A DNA stretch of 64,000 nucleotides from Pogonophryne albipinna (GCA_028583405.1 JAPTMU010000048.1:830431-894430); one strand, 5' to 3'; shown: positions 1 to 11,316, counted from the first letter of the stretch. Made by a program: numbers and translations. Notes: a model not told the origin generated them from the letters alone.

Positions 1-258
1 CGGAGGGAACATTTGCGATGCTTACTGCTGCAGGGATGATCTGACCCCAAAAGAGTGCATGGAGGCGCGTTTCAGAAATATCAGAGACTGAAGAGATGTG
101 AACGGTCACAGGGAGCAGAGGTGATGGAAATTAAAAAGCTTCAGTTTGAGGAGGAGAGAAAGAAAAACTCCCTCTCTGAGAGAAAACAGCTGGTGAGATC
201 GATGTTCTCATCTGTTTCAGGTGATGCTCGCGATTACTTGAATGACTTTGTGCCATAA
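1..258 (+). other. unidentified short open stretches
   Basis: Frame 2 reads from the window edge to a TGA near position 90 and is Cys- and charge-rich (it contains CDAYCCRDD and PKECMEARF). A second frame, 55-258, is open for 67 codons and Lys/Glu-rich. I do not recognise either family. The overlap in different frames and the lack of clear splice borders suggest a decayed copy of a gene or transposon, or chance. No function is proposed. Confidence 0.2.
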
Positions 259-544
259 GAGCTTAAAGACCACTCTGTCTCAGAGGGGTGGAGCAGGACT
301 GAACATGGGACCGCTTGCAAACACAGGAAGCCACGAAGAGAATCAGGAGTGTTGATGCATTAGTGTGGAGATGATTAAAGGGATATTCTGCTTTTAATAC
401 ATTTTTAACACGGAACTAATTTTCACAGTTCAGAGAGATTTTGTGACCCAGAACCCAACGATTGACTTGCTGTGTATTGATATAAGTCCCCGACCAGACC
501 TAAGTATGGAGTGTGGACTGCTACTTGGAGAGGACCCAGTTCAC

Positions 545-690
545 CTCCTGGGCCCTGCTTGAGCAAGGCACCGGACACCCCCCTTCCCCCCTCACTCCCA
601 GGTACTAGACTCCTGGTACTAGGATGGGTTAAAAGCAGAGAACACATTTCACTGTGTGTGCTCTGCATGTTTGACCATTAAAGAGGGGTT
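545..690 (+). repeat. SINE-like interspersed fragment
   Basis: The 'cctgcttgagcaaggcaccgg' type block, followed by 'gatgggttaaaagcagagaa' and a 'cactgtgtgtgctctgcatg' tail, has the layout of a common teleost retroposon 3' body. The promoter end is missing and no target-site duplication was found. The family name is not certain. Confidence 0.45.
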
Positions 691-967
691 CATCCCTCCA
701 ATTCTATATGACTGACTGATTTTGGCTTATCACTAGTGTATCTGAGTCAGTGTGTGACTATAAGAAGAAGGTCATTGCAGTGGCTGCCAAAGATATGTTT
801 TGAAAAGGAGACTTGCATGATCGGCAAAGGAAGGTTTGTAAATGAAGAATAAAGTTATAAAAACCGTAAGCTGCCTTTCTGTACCTTTGCTTTCTTTTAC
901 TCAATATATTAGATCTAATATATTATTATTCTTAATGATATTTAGACATTTGCATTGATTAAACTGA

Positions 968-1614
968 ACATTAGCCTCCTTTAGCTTAGCGGTGGAGTCG
1001 TGAAGTCATGTGACCGTGCTGTAGTTCCTTTATAGCCCAACATTAGCCTCCTTTAGCTTAGCGGTGGTGACGTGAAGTCATGTGACCGTGCTGTAGTTCC
1101 TTTATAGCCCAACTTTAGCCGCCTTTAGCTTAGCGGTGGTGACGTGAAGTCATGTGACCGTGCTGTAGTTCCTTCATAGCCAAACATTAGCCACCTTTAG
1201 CTTAGCGGTGGTGACGTGAAGTCATGTGACCATGCTGTAGTTCCTTTATAGCCCAACTTTAGCCGCCTTTAGCTTAGCGGTGGTGACGTGAAGTCATGTG
1301 ACCGTGCTGTAGTTCCTTTATAGCCAAACATTAGCCGCCTTTAGCTTAGCGGTGGTGACGTGAAGTCATGTGACCGTGCTGTAGTTCCTTTATAGCCCAA
1401 CATTAGCCACCTTTAGCTTAGCGGTGGTGACGTGAAGTCATGTGACCGTGCTGTAGTTCCTTTATAGCCAAACATTAGCCACCTTTAGCTTAGCGGTGGT
1501 GACGTGAAGTCATGTGACCGTGCTCTAGTTCCTTATAGCCAAACATTAGCCACCTTTAGCTTAGCGGTGGTGACGTGAAGTCATGTGACCGTGCTCTAGT
1601 TCCTTTATAGCCTA
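968..1614 (+). repeat. 72-bp minisatellite, about 9 copies (array 1)
   Basis: There are nine near-identical 72-bp units. Each has ACATTAGCC, TTTAGCTTAGCGGTGG, TGACGTGAAGTCATGTGACC and GTAGTTCCTTTATAGCC in order. Units differ mainly at the three bases after ATTAGCC and by C/A after TATAGCC. Every unit carries a CRE-like TGACGTGA, an M-box/CLEAR-like GTCATGTGAC and, on the minus strand, TATAAAGG. The array sits in intron 2, about 200 bp past the exon 2 donor. The same unit recurs at about 3945, 11180, 14982 and 37977. Confidence 0.95.
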
Positions 1615-1800
1615 ACGTGGAGATTATCCTGCCGAACAAAAAGTGTTAGAATCATAAACGTTTGTTGCCAGAGAGATTATTTTCAGCAATATTCTGAGAT
1701 CCAATGGAGAAATCCCAATTGTCCTCCCAAGGAACCAGGGAGATGCCAACTTCAGGAACGGCCTACAAAGGCATGTCATCCCTGCACCGCTCTATAGAGT
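1615..1800 (+). repeat. right flank of the 72-bp-minisatellite element
   Basis: This sequence after array 1 matches, with divergence, the flanks after the arrays at 15555-15760 and 39131-39310. All three share a block near 'gtatcataaacgtttgttt', a 'cagaga' segment and a terminal segment resembling 'cctgcaccgctctatag'. The terminal piece is the approximate reverse complement of the left ends seen at 3691, 14789 and 37806. The minisatellite is therefore the core of a larger dispersed element. Confidence 0.6.
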
Positions 1801-1818
1801 AGAGATAACATTTCCTAC

Positions 1819-1932
1819 CTCATAGTAGCTCCTCACAGCGTTGCAGAAAGCTTCATCCGCAACAATCTGAGTTTCCCCGTTGAGGAAGGCCAGGAAACGC
1901 TCCTTCACCGCCTGCAGCTGCTGCTTGTTCAC
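1819..1932 (-). CDS. cadps2: cadps2 coding exon 2 (CAPS2, dense-core vesicle priming factor)
   Basis: This exon is 114 nt, exactly 38 codons in phase 0. On the minus strand it is bordered by a pyrimidine-rich acceptor (CTCTCTCAG, at 1933-1941) and a donor GTAGGA (1813-1818). The peptide begins [13 protein letters not shown], contains [14 protein letters not shown] and ends CNAVRSYYE. This is the start of the conserved CAPS region just after the N-terminal [10 protein letters not shown] block. CAPS proteins prime dense-core vesicles for Ca2+-triggered exocytosis; the C2, PH and MUN domains would lie in exons outside this window. From knowledge of the family, CNAVRSYYE and QIVADEAF resemble CADPS2 more than CADPS. 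The neighbouring iqub supports this. The paralogue call is an inference; the CAPS-family call is firm. Confidence 0.92.
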
Positions 1933-2609
1933 CTGAGAGAGGTGAGAGGGAGCAAGGAGCAGGAAGAGAGGGAGAGGGTAATCAGTCAGAAACAGATGGA
2001 GAGGAAGAGCAGAGGATGGAGGAGACACAGCACAAAAGTACAAGATTAGAGTCATTGTTAAAGTCTGACATCGTCATTACAAGAGGAGAGAAAAGTCTCA
2101 TTATCAAACAAATGTCTTTCATTAGGAAACAGAGTCGGCCAAGAACAACCGAGGGAAGAGGAATGTGTCTGTGTGAATGGAGAAACAGATCAGACACCAT
2201 TTGAGACTGATGGTGATTCTTAAGGGACCATAACAAAGATTTAGCTCATTAACTACACACTACCAGACGATTGAAAGACATAAGGTCATTTTTAAAATAC
2301 ATTTTAGGCCGCTAATGGTTTGAAAGGTTTAAATGAACGTTATTGTTGCATAAAGGGGCGCAGGGACTGTTTAGTGCTGATGTAAACGTTTCTTTGTGCT
2401 TATGACGGGTTACAACATGTGTAACCAGAGTTCCTTAATAGCATTGGTACAGGTCGTTATTGTGATGTTAGGGCTTTATGCAGCATTTTATTTTACTGCC
2501 ATCGCAATTTTGTATAGGATTTTTTATATGAGAGACCCAATGTTTTAAATGATCATGATGTGGTTTTCTGCTTTAATGTTCAAAAAGCTCTTTATTGTTC
2601 TCATACTGC

Positions 2610-2860
2610 CTGAAACCAGAGCCCAGTCTGCTCTGATTGGTTAGCTGGCTGGCTCTGTTGGGATTGGTCAACCGCTTAGAGCTTTCTCTCTCCTTAGCCT
2701 ATCAGGTACAATGTGTTGGAGAGCTAGCCAATAGAAGCATGAGTGTTACATAGTGATGTCACTATGTTCTGCAAGTAAACAAAGGATTCCAATGGATGTG
2801 TTTCAGGCATCCATTGGACTCCGTAGAACAAACTACAGGAAAGGGAACACCACAAGACCA
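2610..2860. repeat. dispersed MITE-like repeat, copy 1
   Basis: A block with 'ctgttgggattggtcaaccg', 'cttagcctat', 'caatgtgttggag', 'gctagccaatag' and 'agtgatgtcactatgttc' recurs at 34617-34765. ATTGG (CCAAT) boxes and the palindrome TGATGTCA recur in both copies. Ends and target-site duplication were not resolved. Confidence 0.55.
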
Positions 2861-3683
2861 TAACGGGACCCCTTTTAGTACAGTCATTCATTAATAGTTT
2901 ACTTTATGACATTTCACCAGTGGTTGAAATACATTTGTTCCAACGATAACAACATTTTTCAGAGGAGCCTTTCTCCTCAGAGCAGTGCAGTCGTGCTTGG
3001 AAAACAAAATCATTCCCATAAATGTCATCGGCCCTGGTTATTCTGCGCAGTGAACTTCAGCTGACACATTGTGCTCGATGAGGGTTTTAAGTTTGCATGA
3101 GCGACGGCATCACTGGAAGCTCATATGCTGCATATGTGTGAGGCGTCAGGAGGAAATTAAACCATTATTCTTCCTCTTGTTGCAACACTGCCAGCAACAA
3201 ATGCATTCTGGGAGTCAAAGTGCCAGTTCCCGGCTCCACAAAGTGAGCAGAGACTTATCTCCTGCCGGCAGCTTTTTGTGTGGGCTTCCACGCCTTTTCT
3301 GGGTCTTTTCTGCTGCTGTGCTTCGCCTATAACCACAGCAGAGATCAGACGGCTTTATGGAAAGCAGCAGGTTGTGACCGTTTGCAAAATGACTCAACTT
3401 CCATCCAACAGGTTGAAAATGTGAAAGTAGTTCATTAGAGAGTACAGATAAGAAAACTGCTGCTGGAGGCTGTGGTATGAGCACAAAGCAGCAGCAGCAG
3501 CCACATATTCATGCTGAAAAACACACATTAGTCCTCACAGATTGGAGGTTCAGAGTCGGACTTGTTTGCAGATCTGATTTAATGAAAGAGCTCACTGGCA
3601 GCTGAGCAGAGAGGAGGGTGTAGGAAGACCAAGAGTACACGGTAAAGCACGGAATTTTATTTATAGTCTAACGTACAAAGAGA

Positions 3684-4041
3684 GTGGTGCAGGAACGAGT
3701 CCAAACACCCAGAAAAGAGTCAGCATATTAGCACTTCCTGTTCCCATGTCTGGAAGTCAATGGTTTCCTGAAAGTGTTTTTGGTTATCAGCCTGACATAA
3801 GCTCTGTGGTTAACACAAGCTGAGGAGATTTTAACGATTTGTTCTACGACATAAAACACGTCAGTAAATACCCCACTGATGGATTTAAAAACAGCGGTTG
3901 CTAATGGGTGTCTAAATGAGACAACTAAACGTCATCACGCACACCGTTAGCTACCTTTAGCTTAGCGGGGGTGACGTGAAGTCATGTGACCTTGCTGTAG
4001 TTCCTTTATAGCCCAACATTAGCCGCCTTTAGCTTAGATTA
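3684..4041 (+). mobile_element. 72-bp-minisatellite element, left half (copy 2)
   Basis: The left flank starts near 'gagagtggtgcaggaacgag' and continues with 'ttagcacttcctgttcccat' and 'ggaagtcaatggttt', as in the copies at 14789 and 37806. About 1.3 units of the 72-bp repeat follow (3945-4035). The second unit is broken after TTTAGCTTAG, next to a hAT transposon whose duplicated target begins at 4042. Confidence 0.7.
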
Positions 4042-4936
4042 GTCTAGTGCAGGGCTCTCCACCACGTCGATCGCGAGCTACCGGTAGCTCGCGGACAGCT
4101 TTTCTGTAGCTCGCCGCTCGATTATCGATTATAGCGAAGTAAGGTTGCTTCTTGATTTTTCGGCCGCGGCTGGACAATAACGTTTTTTTATTTTAGAATT
4201 TTTTCTGTCACACGAATATCAAATTGGTCGGTGACGCAGAGATCAAGGAACAGACGTGACAGCGGCACAGCGACACCACACACGGACCAGTCTGCTTTCT
4301 CCAGCAGCACCAGTCCAGAACCAACAGCACAATGACCCGCTCTGAATCAGGCCCTGTCGCTGCGGCTCAGAGACACACAGGGAGGGATTTGTGTTTTTTG
4401 AAAAACACTCGTTATCATCATGTCAGGTTTTTGGTGGATTTAATCAAGTCTTGGATTGCAGAGTATGAATGTCCTCTTGCTATTTTCAGCTGATAAATAC
4501 TTGTGTGAAGTTTGTGAAGGCAGGAGGAAAGCTTCCGCGATCACCGTCTCCTCTGTTCCTCCAAACCCCGCCCCCTCCTGAACATAATGAGTGACAGGCT
4601 GATAGTGACCCGATAGAAACTTTATTATTCACTTAATCACTGATTGAGATATGAAGCTAACTTAGTCTCATACATTCATGGGATTTATGTAACAGTAAGA
4701 CAGAGAATGTGAGTGTGCACCCACATGCACTATTTTAGTTTTTATAATGCTCCCGTCTGCTGTGTTCAGACTCAAGTCATGTGTGTGATGCCTCATCCAG
4801 GACATTCATTATCCCTTTTTTAACAGAAGGCCGTTGCTAGAAGCTGCAGCTAGACTGCATAATTAGTTTTTTGTTTTTGAGGATGGAACAATTTCACACA
4901 CAGATATAGGGAGGCTAGACCTACAGTTGATTTATT

Positions 4937-5250
4937 ATGGTTTATAATTTAATGTCAAGACGAAGAAGAAGAAGAAAAAGATGGCTGAACTGTTCAGTGT
5001 CAATCCTGGAGATAGAGGTTATAAATCTCCAAAATCATGTTCAGCTTAAGTCTCAGCAAAACTCAACATTTCTGAGCCTTGTAGACCCAGAAAACTATAA
5101 GAACATTCACCAAGCAGCACTGAACACGTCTGCTTTATTTGGCTCTGTTCTACAAACTTTTGTGAAGCAGTTTTTTCTGACGAATGAAATCTAAATACAG
5201 AACAAGGCTGAGTGATGAACATTTAAATGACTATTAGAGTGAACCTAAGT
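4937..5250 (+). pseudogene. hAT transposase C-terminal remnant
   Basis: The reading frame contains EVINLQNHVQLKSQQ, FLSLVDPENYKNIHQAALN and TSALFGS. This matches the pattern of the C-terminal dimerisation region of Charlie-type hAT transposases, followed downstream in another frame by the usual 'KxRTRLSDEHL'-like segment ('acaaggctgagtgatgaaca'). The frame is interrupted before that motif and the N-terminal and catalytic regions are absent. It is non-functional. Confidence 0.65.
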
Positions 5251-5334
5251 GGGTCCACTCCAGCAGACCCCTCTATGGTGGACTCCATGCAGCGCAGTCA
5301 TCTCACTGACTGTGAAAAAGAGTGAATGCACTTA

Positions 5335-5613
5335 CACTGAACAAAAATATAAACGCAACACTTTTGTTTTTGCTCCCATTTTTCATGAGATGAACTCAAA
5401 GATCTAAAACATTTTCTATACACAAAATAACCATTTCTCTCAAATATTGTTCACAAATCTGAAAGAATCTGTGATAGTGAGCACTTCTCCTTTGCCGAGA
5501 TAATCCATCCCACCTCACAGGTGTGGCATATCAAGATGCTGATTAGACAGCATGATTATTGCACAGGTGTGCCTTAGGCTGGCCACAATAAAAGGCCACT
5601 CTGAAACGTGCAG
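5335..5613 (+). repeat. Tc1 left terminal inverted repeat
   Basis: It starts CACTGAACAAAAATATAAAC and ends GGCCACTCTGAAACGTGCAG, and is reverse-complementary to 6679-6959 with few differences. One is TTTTTCAGATTTG on the right versus CTTTCAGATTTG when the left copy is reversed. Confidence 0.93.
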
Positions 5614-5630
5614 TTTTATCACACAGCACA

Positions 5631-6655
5631 ATGCCACAGATGTCGCAAGTTTTGAGGGAGCGTGCAATTGGCATGCTGACAGCAGGAATGTCCACCAGAG
5701 CTGTTGCCCGTGAATTGAATGTTCATTTCTCTACCATAAGCCGTCTCCAAAGGCGTTTCAGAGAATTTGGCAGTACATCCAACCGGCCTCACAACCGCAG
5801 ACCACGTGTAACCACACCAGCCCAGGACCTCCACATCCAGCATGTTCACCTCCAAGATCGTCTGAGACCAGCCACTCGGACAGCTGCTGCAACAATCACT
5901 TTGCATAACCAAAGAATTTCTGCACAAACTGTCAGAAACCGTCTCAGGGAAGCTCGTCTGCATGCTCGTCGTCCTCATGGGGTCTCGACCTGACTCCGGT
6001 TCGTCGTCGTAACCGACTTGAGTGGGCAAATGCTCACATTCGATGGCGTCTGGCACGTTGGAGAGGTGTTCTCTTCACGGATGAATCCCGGTTTTCACTG
6101 TTCAGGGCAGATGGCAGACAGCGTGTGGCGTCGTGTGGGTGAGCGGTTTTCTGATGTCAATGTTGTGAATCGAGTGGCCCATGGTGGTGGAGGGGTTATG
6201 GTATGGGCAGGCGTATGTTATGGACGACGAACACAGGTGCATTTTATTGATGGCATTGTGAATGCACAGAGATACCGTGACGAGATCCTGAGGCCCATTG
6301 TTGTGCCATTCATCCACGACCATCACCTCATGTTGCAGCATGATAATGCACGGCCCATGTTGCAAGGATCTGTACACAATTCCTGGAGGCTGAAAACATC
6401 CCAGTTCTTGCATGGCCAGCATACTCACGGACATGTCACCCATTGAGCATGTTTGGGATGCTCTGGATCAGCGTATACGACAGCGTGTTCCAGTTCCTGC
6501 CAATATCCAGCAACTTGGCACAGCCATTGAAGAGGAGTGGACCAACATTCCACAGGCCACAATCAACAACCTGATCAACTCTATGAAGGAGATGTGTTGC
6601 ACTGCGTGAGGCAAATGGTGGTCACACCAGATACTGACTGGTTTTCGGACCCCCC
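5631..6655 (+). pseudogene. Tc1 transposase pseudogene
   Basis: The N-terminal paired-like helix-turn-helix is intact for about 118 codons (GMLTAGMSTRAVARELNVHF, then a GRPR-like RRPRVT linker). Downstream, the catalytic segments with FTDES, GGGGVMVWAG, LQHDNARP and SPIEHVWDALDQR are visible but spread over several frames. I count at least five small deletions: near 5978, 6125, 6357, 6430 and 6585. The DDE(34E) residues can be located (D in FTDES; D in QHDNARP; E in SPIEHVW) but no continuous protein can be made. The family's usual length is about 340 residues. Confidence 0.9.
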
Positions 6656-6678
6656 CAGACCCCCCCAATAAAGCAAAA

Positions 6679-6959
6679 CTGCACGTTTCAGAGTGGCCTT
6701 TTATTGTGGCCAGCCTAAGGCACACCTGTGCAATAATCATGCTGTCTAATCAGCATCTTGATATGCCACACCTGTGAGGTGGGATGGATTATCTCGGCAA
6801 AGGAGAAGTGCTCACTATCACAGATTTTTTCAGATTTGTGAACAATATTTGAGAGAAATGGTTATTTTGTGTTTATAGAAAAGGTTTTAGATCTTTGAGT
6901 TCATCTCATGAAAAATGGGAGCAAAAACAAAAGTGTTGCGTTTATATTTTTGTTCAGTG
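6679..6959 (-). repeat. Tc1 right terminal inverted repeat
   Basis: Reverse complement of the left TIR, ending TTTTTGTTCAGTG before the TA target duplicate at 6960-6961. Confidence 0.93.
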
Positions 6960-9549
6960 TATTTGACCATAAGTGCATACGATGCTTGTCAGGTGGTGAT
7001 TAAGGACATGTATGTGAATGTTCAGTGATGTGCTTATTACTATGTGGGCCATAATAATATGCGAGACATTTTCGTTTTCTTGGACCTTGATGTGAAGTTA
7101 AGATTTGTGATAAGCTTTAGGTATTGCAATTTCACACGTGTACAAAAGTATAGCTTAATTCAACTGATGAGGGCTATGTGAATAAATGTAAGCGATGTGA
7201 TGCAAGTAGCTCTTGGCCACTTTCATTTTTTCAAAGTAGCTCTCAGATGAAGAAAGGTTGGAGACCCCTGGTCTAGTGGATGACAACTCTATCTCTGAAC
7301 CACAGCCAATTTCTATTGTTTCAGCATTCAAATAGAAGCACGTCCAACATGCTGAATCCTTAATTCACCAAATTAGAGGTAAAAATATGCAGTCTCATGT
7401 TCCTCAGAAGGAGCATACTCAATTAGCTCGAAGAAAATGGAGAAAAGACAGCCAAAAAAACAGCTGTGTGTATTTCCGTTGACCTTTGCCATACACAACT
7501 TCTGAAACGGTCCAAACGGATATAAAACAATCAATGAAATGTTTGTTTTTTCAAAATGTCACCGCAACTGCTTATAGGCAAAATTAAGCGCAACACATAT
7601 TAGGAAGATATTCCACTAGTATGCAAGTATCCATGGACAAAGACAGATGTGGAGCACAATCCAATTAAAAATCTTCTGGTGGAAAAAGTTAAAAAGGGAG
7701 AATTATCTAATTAATGCATCGTGTAAAATATATAAAACAGCTATATTTGATAATAATGTGCAACTCCGTTCGGAACAACAGGGAGAAACAAATTAGTATT
7801 TTAGGGACTGTATGTCCTTGGCCGACAAAATGTTGTGAATCATTTTCAGATGTGATATTTCAGACGGTGAAGCTCAGATTGTGGTTTGCTCGCCCAAAAG
7901 CTTATAGTATTTTGATTACAGTTTCATCCATCTTTTCAGAGCGGGCACCCAAGTGCATAATGGGCTTTATCTCCTGAATAGAAATACTTTGCAATTACAA
8001 AATGACTTCCTTTTTCTGGAGCCCTTTTAGCCGACTGTTCAGAGCCTCTTTGCTTCTTTTTTCAGGTGACTGCGGCAGTAATGGCCTCTTACAAATGCAC
8101 CCTGCCCATGAAACACGTGAAGAGAAGCTGTGAAAAGTCAGGTTTCAGCTGAATGTCTGTCCGTGCCTCCCAGTCTACTCGCCTTTATCTGGTAAATGGA
8201 TTTATCCCAGGGGGGTTTATAAGCACGACGAGGCGCACTTGTGCTCCGTCAGCGACAGAAAACATCCAGGTGGAAGTGTAACTAGCCCTTTAGGGATGTG
8301 GCAAATTGCCGCTGTTGGAGAGCCGGGTAAAACCACTCTGAGGTCAGCGGTCAACCTGTCCAAACGTTCAGGGAGCGTTGACTCTCAGGATGCTCTCCGT
8401 CAGAAATGCTGTTTTTTTTCTCCGAAACACTAAAAGCTCTCCGTCTATAGGACACACCACGAAACCTCTTTCTGTTTAGTGCTAATTCATATGTTCCATA
8501 CATCAGGCAAGGTGCCGTGTATCATCAGGGTCACGTCCTGACTGACATTGATTTTGCAACACCAGAACTACTCTCACATTTTGGTTGAAATCCTAAGGCC
8601 ATGTCGAGTGGTGCGGAGTTCTAAACCCGTTAATGACTCAGCATTGAGCATCTAAATTACACAAATAAACGTCCTCACCCAAAGAAACGTGATGATTCTC
8701 AGGCAATCAGAGTTAGAACTCCAAGGAGAGACTTGAATTTATGATTTAAAAAAGAAAGATCTAACTGTGTAAGAACCACAAGCTCAATGAAGAAATTGAA
8801 AAGTTTTGAAAGGGTCATAAAGATTGAGAGTTCAGCTAAAATCCTAAAAGCGGTGACTGTTATCCGTTAAAACAAAACATCTGGGCATTGAGTGATGCCT
8901 CTCCACTATGATATGATTCAAGCAGATAGGACAAGGCGATGCTAGATAAACTGTCAAACTGTCCATCATCGTGAAAACAATCTAAACTAAATCTAACCGC
9001 AACACGTCCAACTGACAACATTGATCTGATGTGAAGAGACACAACAAAGTCTACATTCCTGCTTTCAGTAAATGGTGAATTCAATAGAAAGTTAATTGAG
9101 GAAAACCTTTCCTAGAATCCAGGAAGTATTCCAGTAACTTTTACAGCAGGATTTAACGTATAAAGGGCTTTTCACATTGCACAGTCACGAAGCTAAGGGA
9201 TCCGTTAGACCGGGGCCAAGAACGTTGTCTCACCGGCACAATCCAAAGTGGGCTAACCCGGACTTCAGAGGAGGGCGGGCTGGACTTTCTACAGAGCAAG
9301 TTATCCATGAAAAGGGACTTTTGGAGCTGAACGTTGCCAGCGTGAGAAGGGGCTGTGGTACATCATGAAATAGTCGTTTTTTTTAAACCACGCCACATTA
9401 ACAATGTCAGGTAAAATTGCCCTGAGTGTTAAAATAAAAATGTATGTCTGAAAAAGCCAGTTGCTCCTGAATGTATTGGCATGTGTGTGAGGGTTTGGGG
9501 TTAAGTAGAGCCTCTACGAGGAGTTTAACAACGTTTCCAGCTGAATCTG

Positions 9550-9590
9550 ACCTCCTCTCCTCTGTCCCAGGGAGACGGAGGAGAGGAGGT
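9550..9590. repeat. polypurine/polypyrimidine inverted repeat
   Basis: ACCTCCTCTCCTC at the left and GAGGAGAGGAGGT at the right are exact reverse complements (13 bp) around a loop of about 15 bp. It lies directly before the 3' tail of the LINE fragment at 9593. It could form a stable hairpin; function unknown. Confidence 0.7.
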
Positions 9591-9592
9591 GA

Positions 9593-10520
9593 TTGAATGA
9601 ATGAATGAAAAACTTTATTAGACACAGGGTCCAGATAAAAGACAAGACATTACATATAATAAATTACATACACAGCATAAAAAGAATTCATAGTTTAAGA
9701 AATAATTTAAATAAGTGTCCTACAAAGAGACAACTATACCAATGTCTCCACAGCTTGGTAGCGTGTAGTACTAAACCTTATGTTCGATAAGGCCAAGAGG
9801 ATTTCATTATCAGAGTCATTAAGCCGGCAAATACATTTATACATAAGATTTCTTAAAACAGCTTGTAGAGTATTGACTCCTGCAGCCACAAATATTTCAC
9901 TTGCACTAGACCATCGAGGTCTCTTCAGCAATACTCTCATGGCATCATTATAAGCTACTTGAAGTTTCCGTAAACTTGCTTTTCTGTAGTTTGACCACAG
10001 ATGTGCCGTTTAGAGCGGTGTGCAATATGCTCTGAACAGAGACATCTTCACTCCATCTGTACACGCACTAAACTCACGTAGGAGAATGTTTGCTTGTGCA
10101 TACATCATGCGGCATTGCCTAAATATCTTCATCATCTGTCATTTGTTCTGTAATAAAGTGTCCAAGATATTTTAACTTATTACAGACACTAAGATTAATA
10201 TCAGACAATTTAAAATCAGGAAATGTAAGACATTTATCCTCTTTGGTTCTAAAGATCATGACAGCACTCTTACTGGCGTTGTATTTGATGTCATGTTCCA
10301 CACCATACACAGAGCAAACAGCAAGAAGCTGCTGAAGACCAGCGCTAGATGGACTCAGCACAACAAGATCATCTGCATACATAATATGGTTCACTAGAGA
10401 ACTACCAATCATGCCTCCAGTATTACAAGGCTCTCAGTCGCTTGGACAGATCATCAATATAAAGGTTAAAAGAACTGGGGACATAATTCCACCTTGTCTG
10501 ACACCATTGCTAACCCCTGA
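9593..10520 (-). mobile_element. 5'-truncated non-LTR retrotransposon (LINE)
   Basis: The minus strand carries the reverse-transcriptase region and 3' end of a LINE. It ends in 'ctaataaagtttttcattca' and a (TTCA)n tail at 9593-9606. 5' truncation is typical of target-primed reverse transcription. The upstream break at about 10520 runs into TG-rich sequence. Confidence 0.85.
9734..10510 (-). pseudogene. LINE reverse transcriptase fragment
   Basis: In order on the minus strand: an RT segment NGVRQGGIMSP (about 10470-10500); after a frame change, the catalytic HIMYADDLVVLSPSSAG (YADD, about 10350-10400); KYLGHFITEQM; then a frame with VLLKRPRWSSASE and AVLRNLMYKCICRL. One in-frame TAA (about 10013) and at least one frameshift break it. 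Clade assignment beyond non-LTR is uncertain. Confidence 0.85.
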
Positions 10521-10705
10521 TTGCTTTCAGCAGGTGTGTGTGTGTTGGTGTGTGCAGTGCACATTAACGTTTGTTTATGCTTAAGGCTTTAATTTGAGTT
10601 CCTTCCCTCTCGGGGGAGGACATGATAGGTTAGCGAGGACAGTTAGCGGCTGATTTGGGAGGCAGCAGGAACCTCATGATGGCAGATCAATGACCACAGA
10701 GAAGG

Positions 10706-10706
<1 letters not shown>

Positions 10707-10784
<78 letters not shown>
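10707..10784 (+). repeat. (TG)n microsatellite
   Basis: About 39 uninterrupted TG units, followed by GGAACACACACA. Confidence 0.98.
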
Positions 10785-10785
<1 letters not shown>

Positions 10786-10952
10786 AACACACACATTGCC
10801 CTCTCTCCATGACTCTGAGACACCTCACCGATATGTCTCGCCCTGTTTATGTTCTAACCGGAGCTGCATCCTGACAGCCGAGAGTGCTACCAGGACCGCA
10901 GGCAAATTGTTGTTTTCTGAAAGGACACGCACGCATGCATAAAGTTGCATTA

Positions 10953-11316
10953 AAGCACTTCTGATTCCCTCATGTCAAAGTCAATGGCTATTTTAATTAT
11001 TTTTCGTTTGCCTGAAATTATGTTTTTGACCGACCAAAGTTTAAGCTAATATTTTGGCCTGTTTCTCGAAACAAAGCAAGTCAGTAAAAAATCCAACTGG
11101 TGAATTTTGAAGCTTTTATAGTTTGAAAAGGCGGTAGCAGATAAGATTAAATACTGGGTATTAACTATAACTAAGACAACAAAACGTCATCACGCCAACA
11201 ATAGTCTTCCTTTTGCTTAGCGATCGTGACGTGAATTATAACAAAGGTTTATTTATAGTCCTCTCGACTTTTACCTAAACAAATCATAAAGGGGATGTTA
11301 AACAAAGCGTCCAAGT
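10953..11316 (+). mobile_element. 72-bp-minisatellite element, degenerate copy 3
   Basis: The pieces 'agcacttctgattccctcat', 'aaagtcaatggctatttt', 'aagtcagtaaa' and 'acgtcatcacgccaacaat' align in order with the left flank of the copies at 14789 and 3684. One decayed unit follows (11183-11270: CTTAGCGATCGTGACGTGAA) and then the post-array 'aaatcataaaggggatgtta'. A hAT begins at 11317. This copy looks the oldest of the family here. Confidence 0.55.

Larger units (their letters stand above)
1..1818 (-). other. cadps2: cadps2 intron 2 (partial)
   Basis: This is the stretch 3' of the exon 2 donor on the gene strand, running off the left edge of the window. It holds no recognisable exon. Contents are an unidentified open stretch (1-258), a SINE-like fragment (545-690), unremarkable AT-rich sequence (700-960), and a 72-bp minisatellite with its right flank (968-1800). 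The intron assignment follows from the GT donor next to exon 2, read as GTAGGA on the minus strand at 1813-1818. Confidence 0.8.
5335..6959 (+). mobile_element. Tc1/mariner element, full-length but decayed
   Basis: The 1625-bp element is bounded by TA dinucleotides (5333-5334, 6960-6961) and has terminal inverted repeats of about 280 bp (5335-5613 and 6679-6959) beginning CACTGAACAAAAATATAAAC. The TIRs are nearly identical, so the insertion is not very old. The single gene between them is broken. It is inserted within a hAT (4050-7270). Confidence 0.95.
4050..7270 (+). mobile_element. hAT DNA transposon, host of a nested Tc1
   Basis: The element starts CAGGGCTCTCCACCACGTCG and ends GGTTGGAGACCCCTG, imperfect terminal inverted repeats of the CAGGGGTCTCCAAC type. 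A perfect 8-bp duplication, GTCTAGTG, flanks it (4042-4049 and 7271-7278), diagnostic of hAT. After removing the Tc1 (5335-6959), about 1.6 kb of native hAT remains, with a transposase C-terminal remnant at 4937-5250. A relative with the same ends lies at 16063-17192. Confidence 0.88.
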
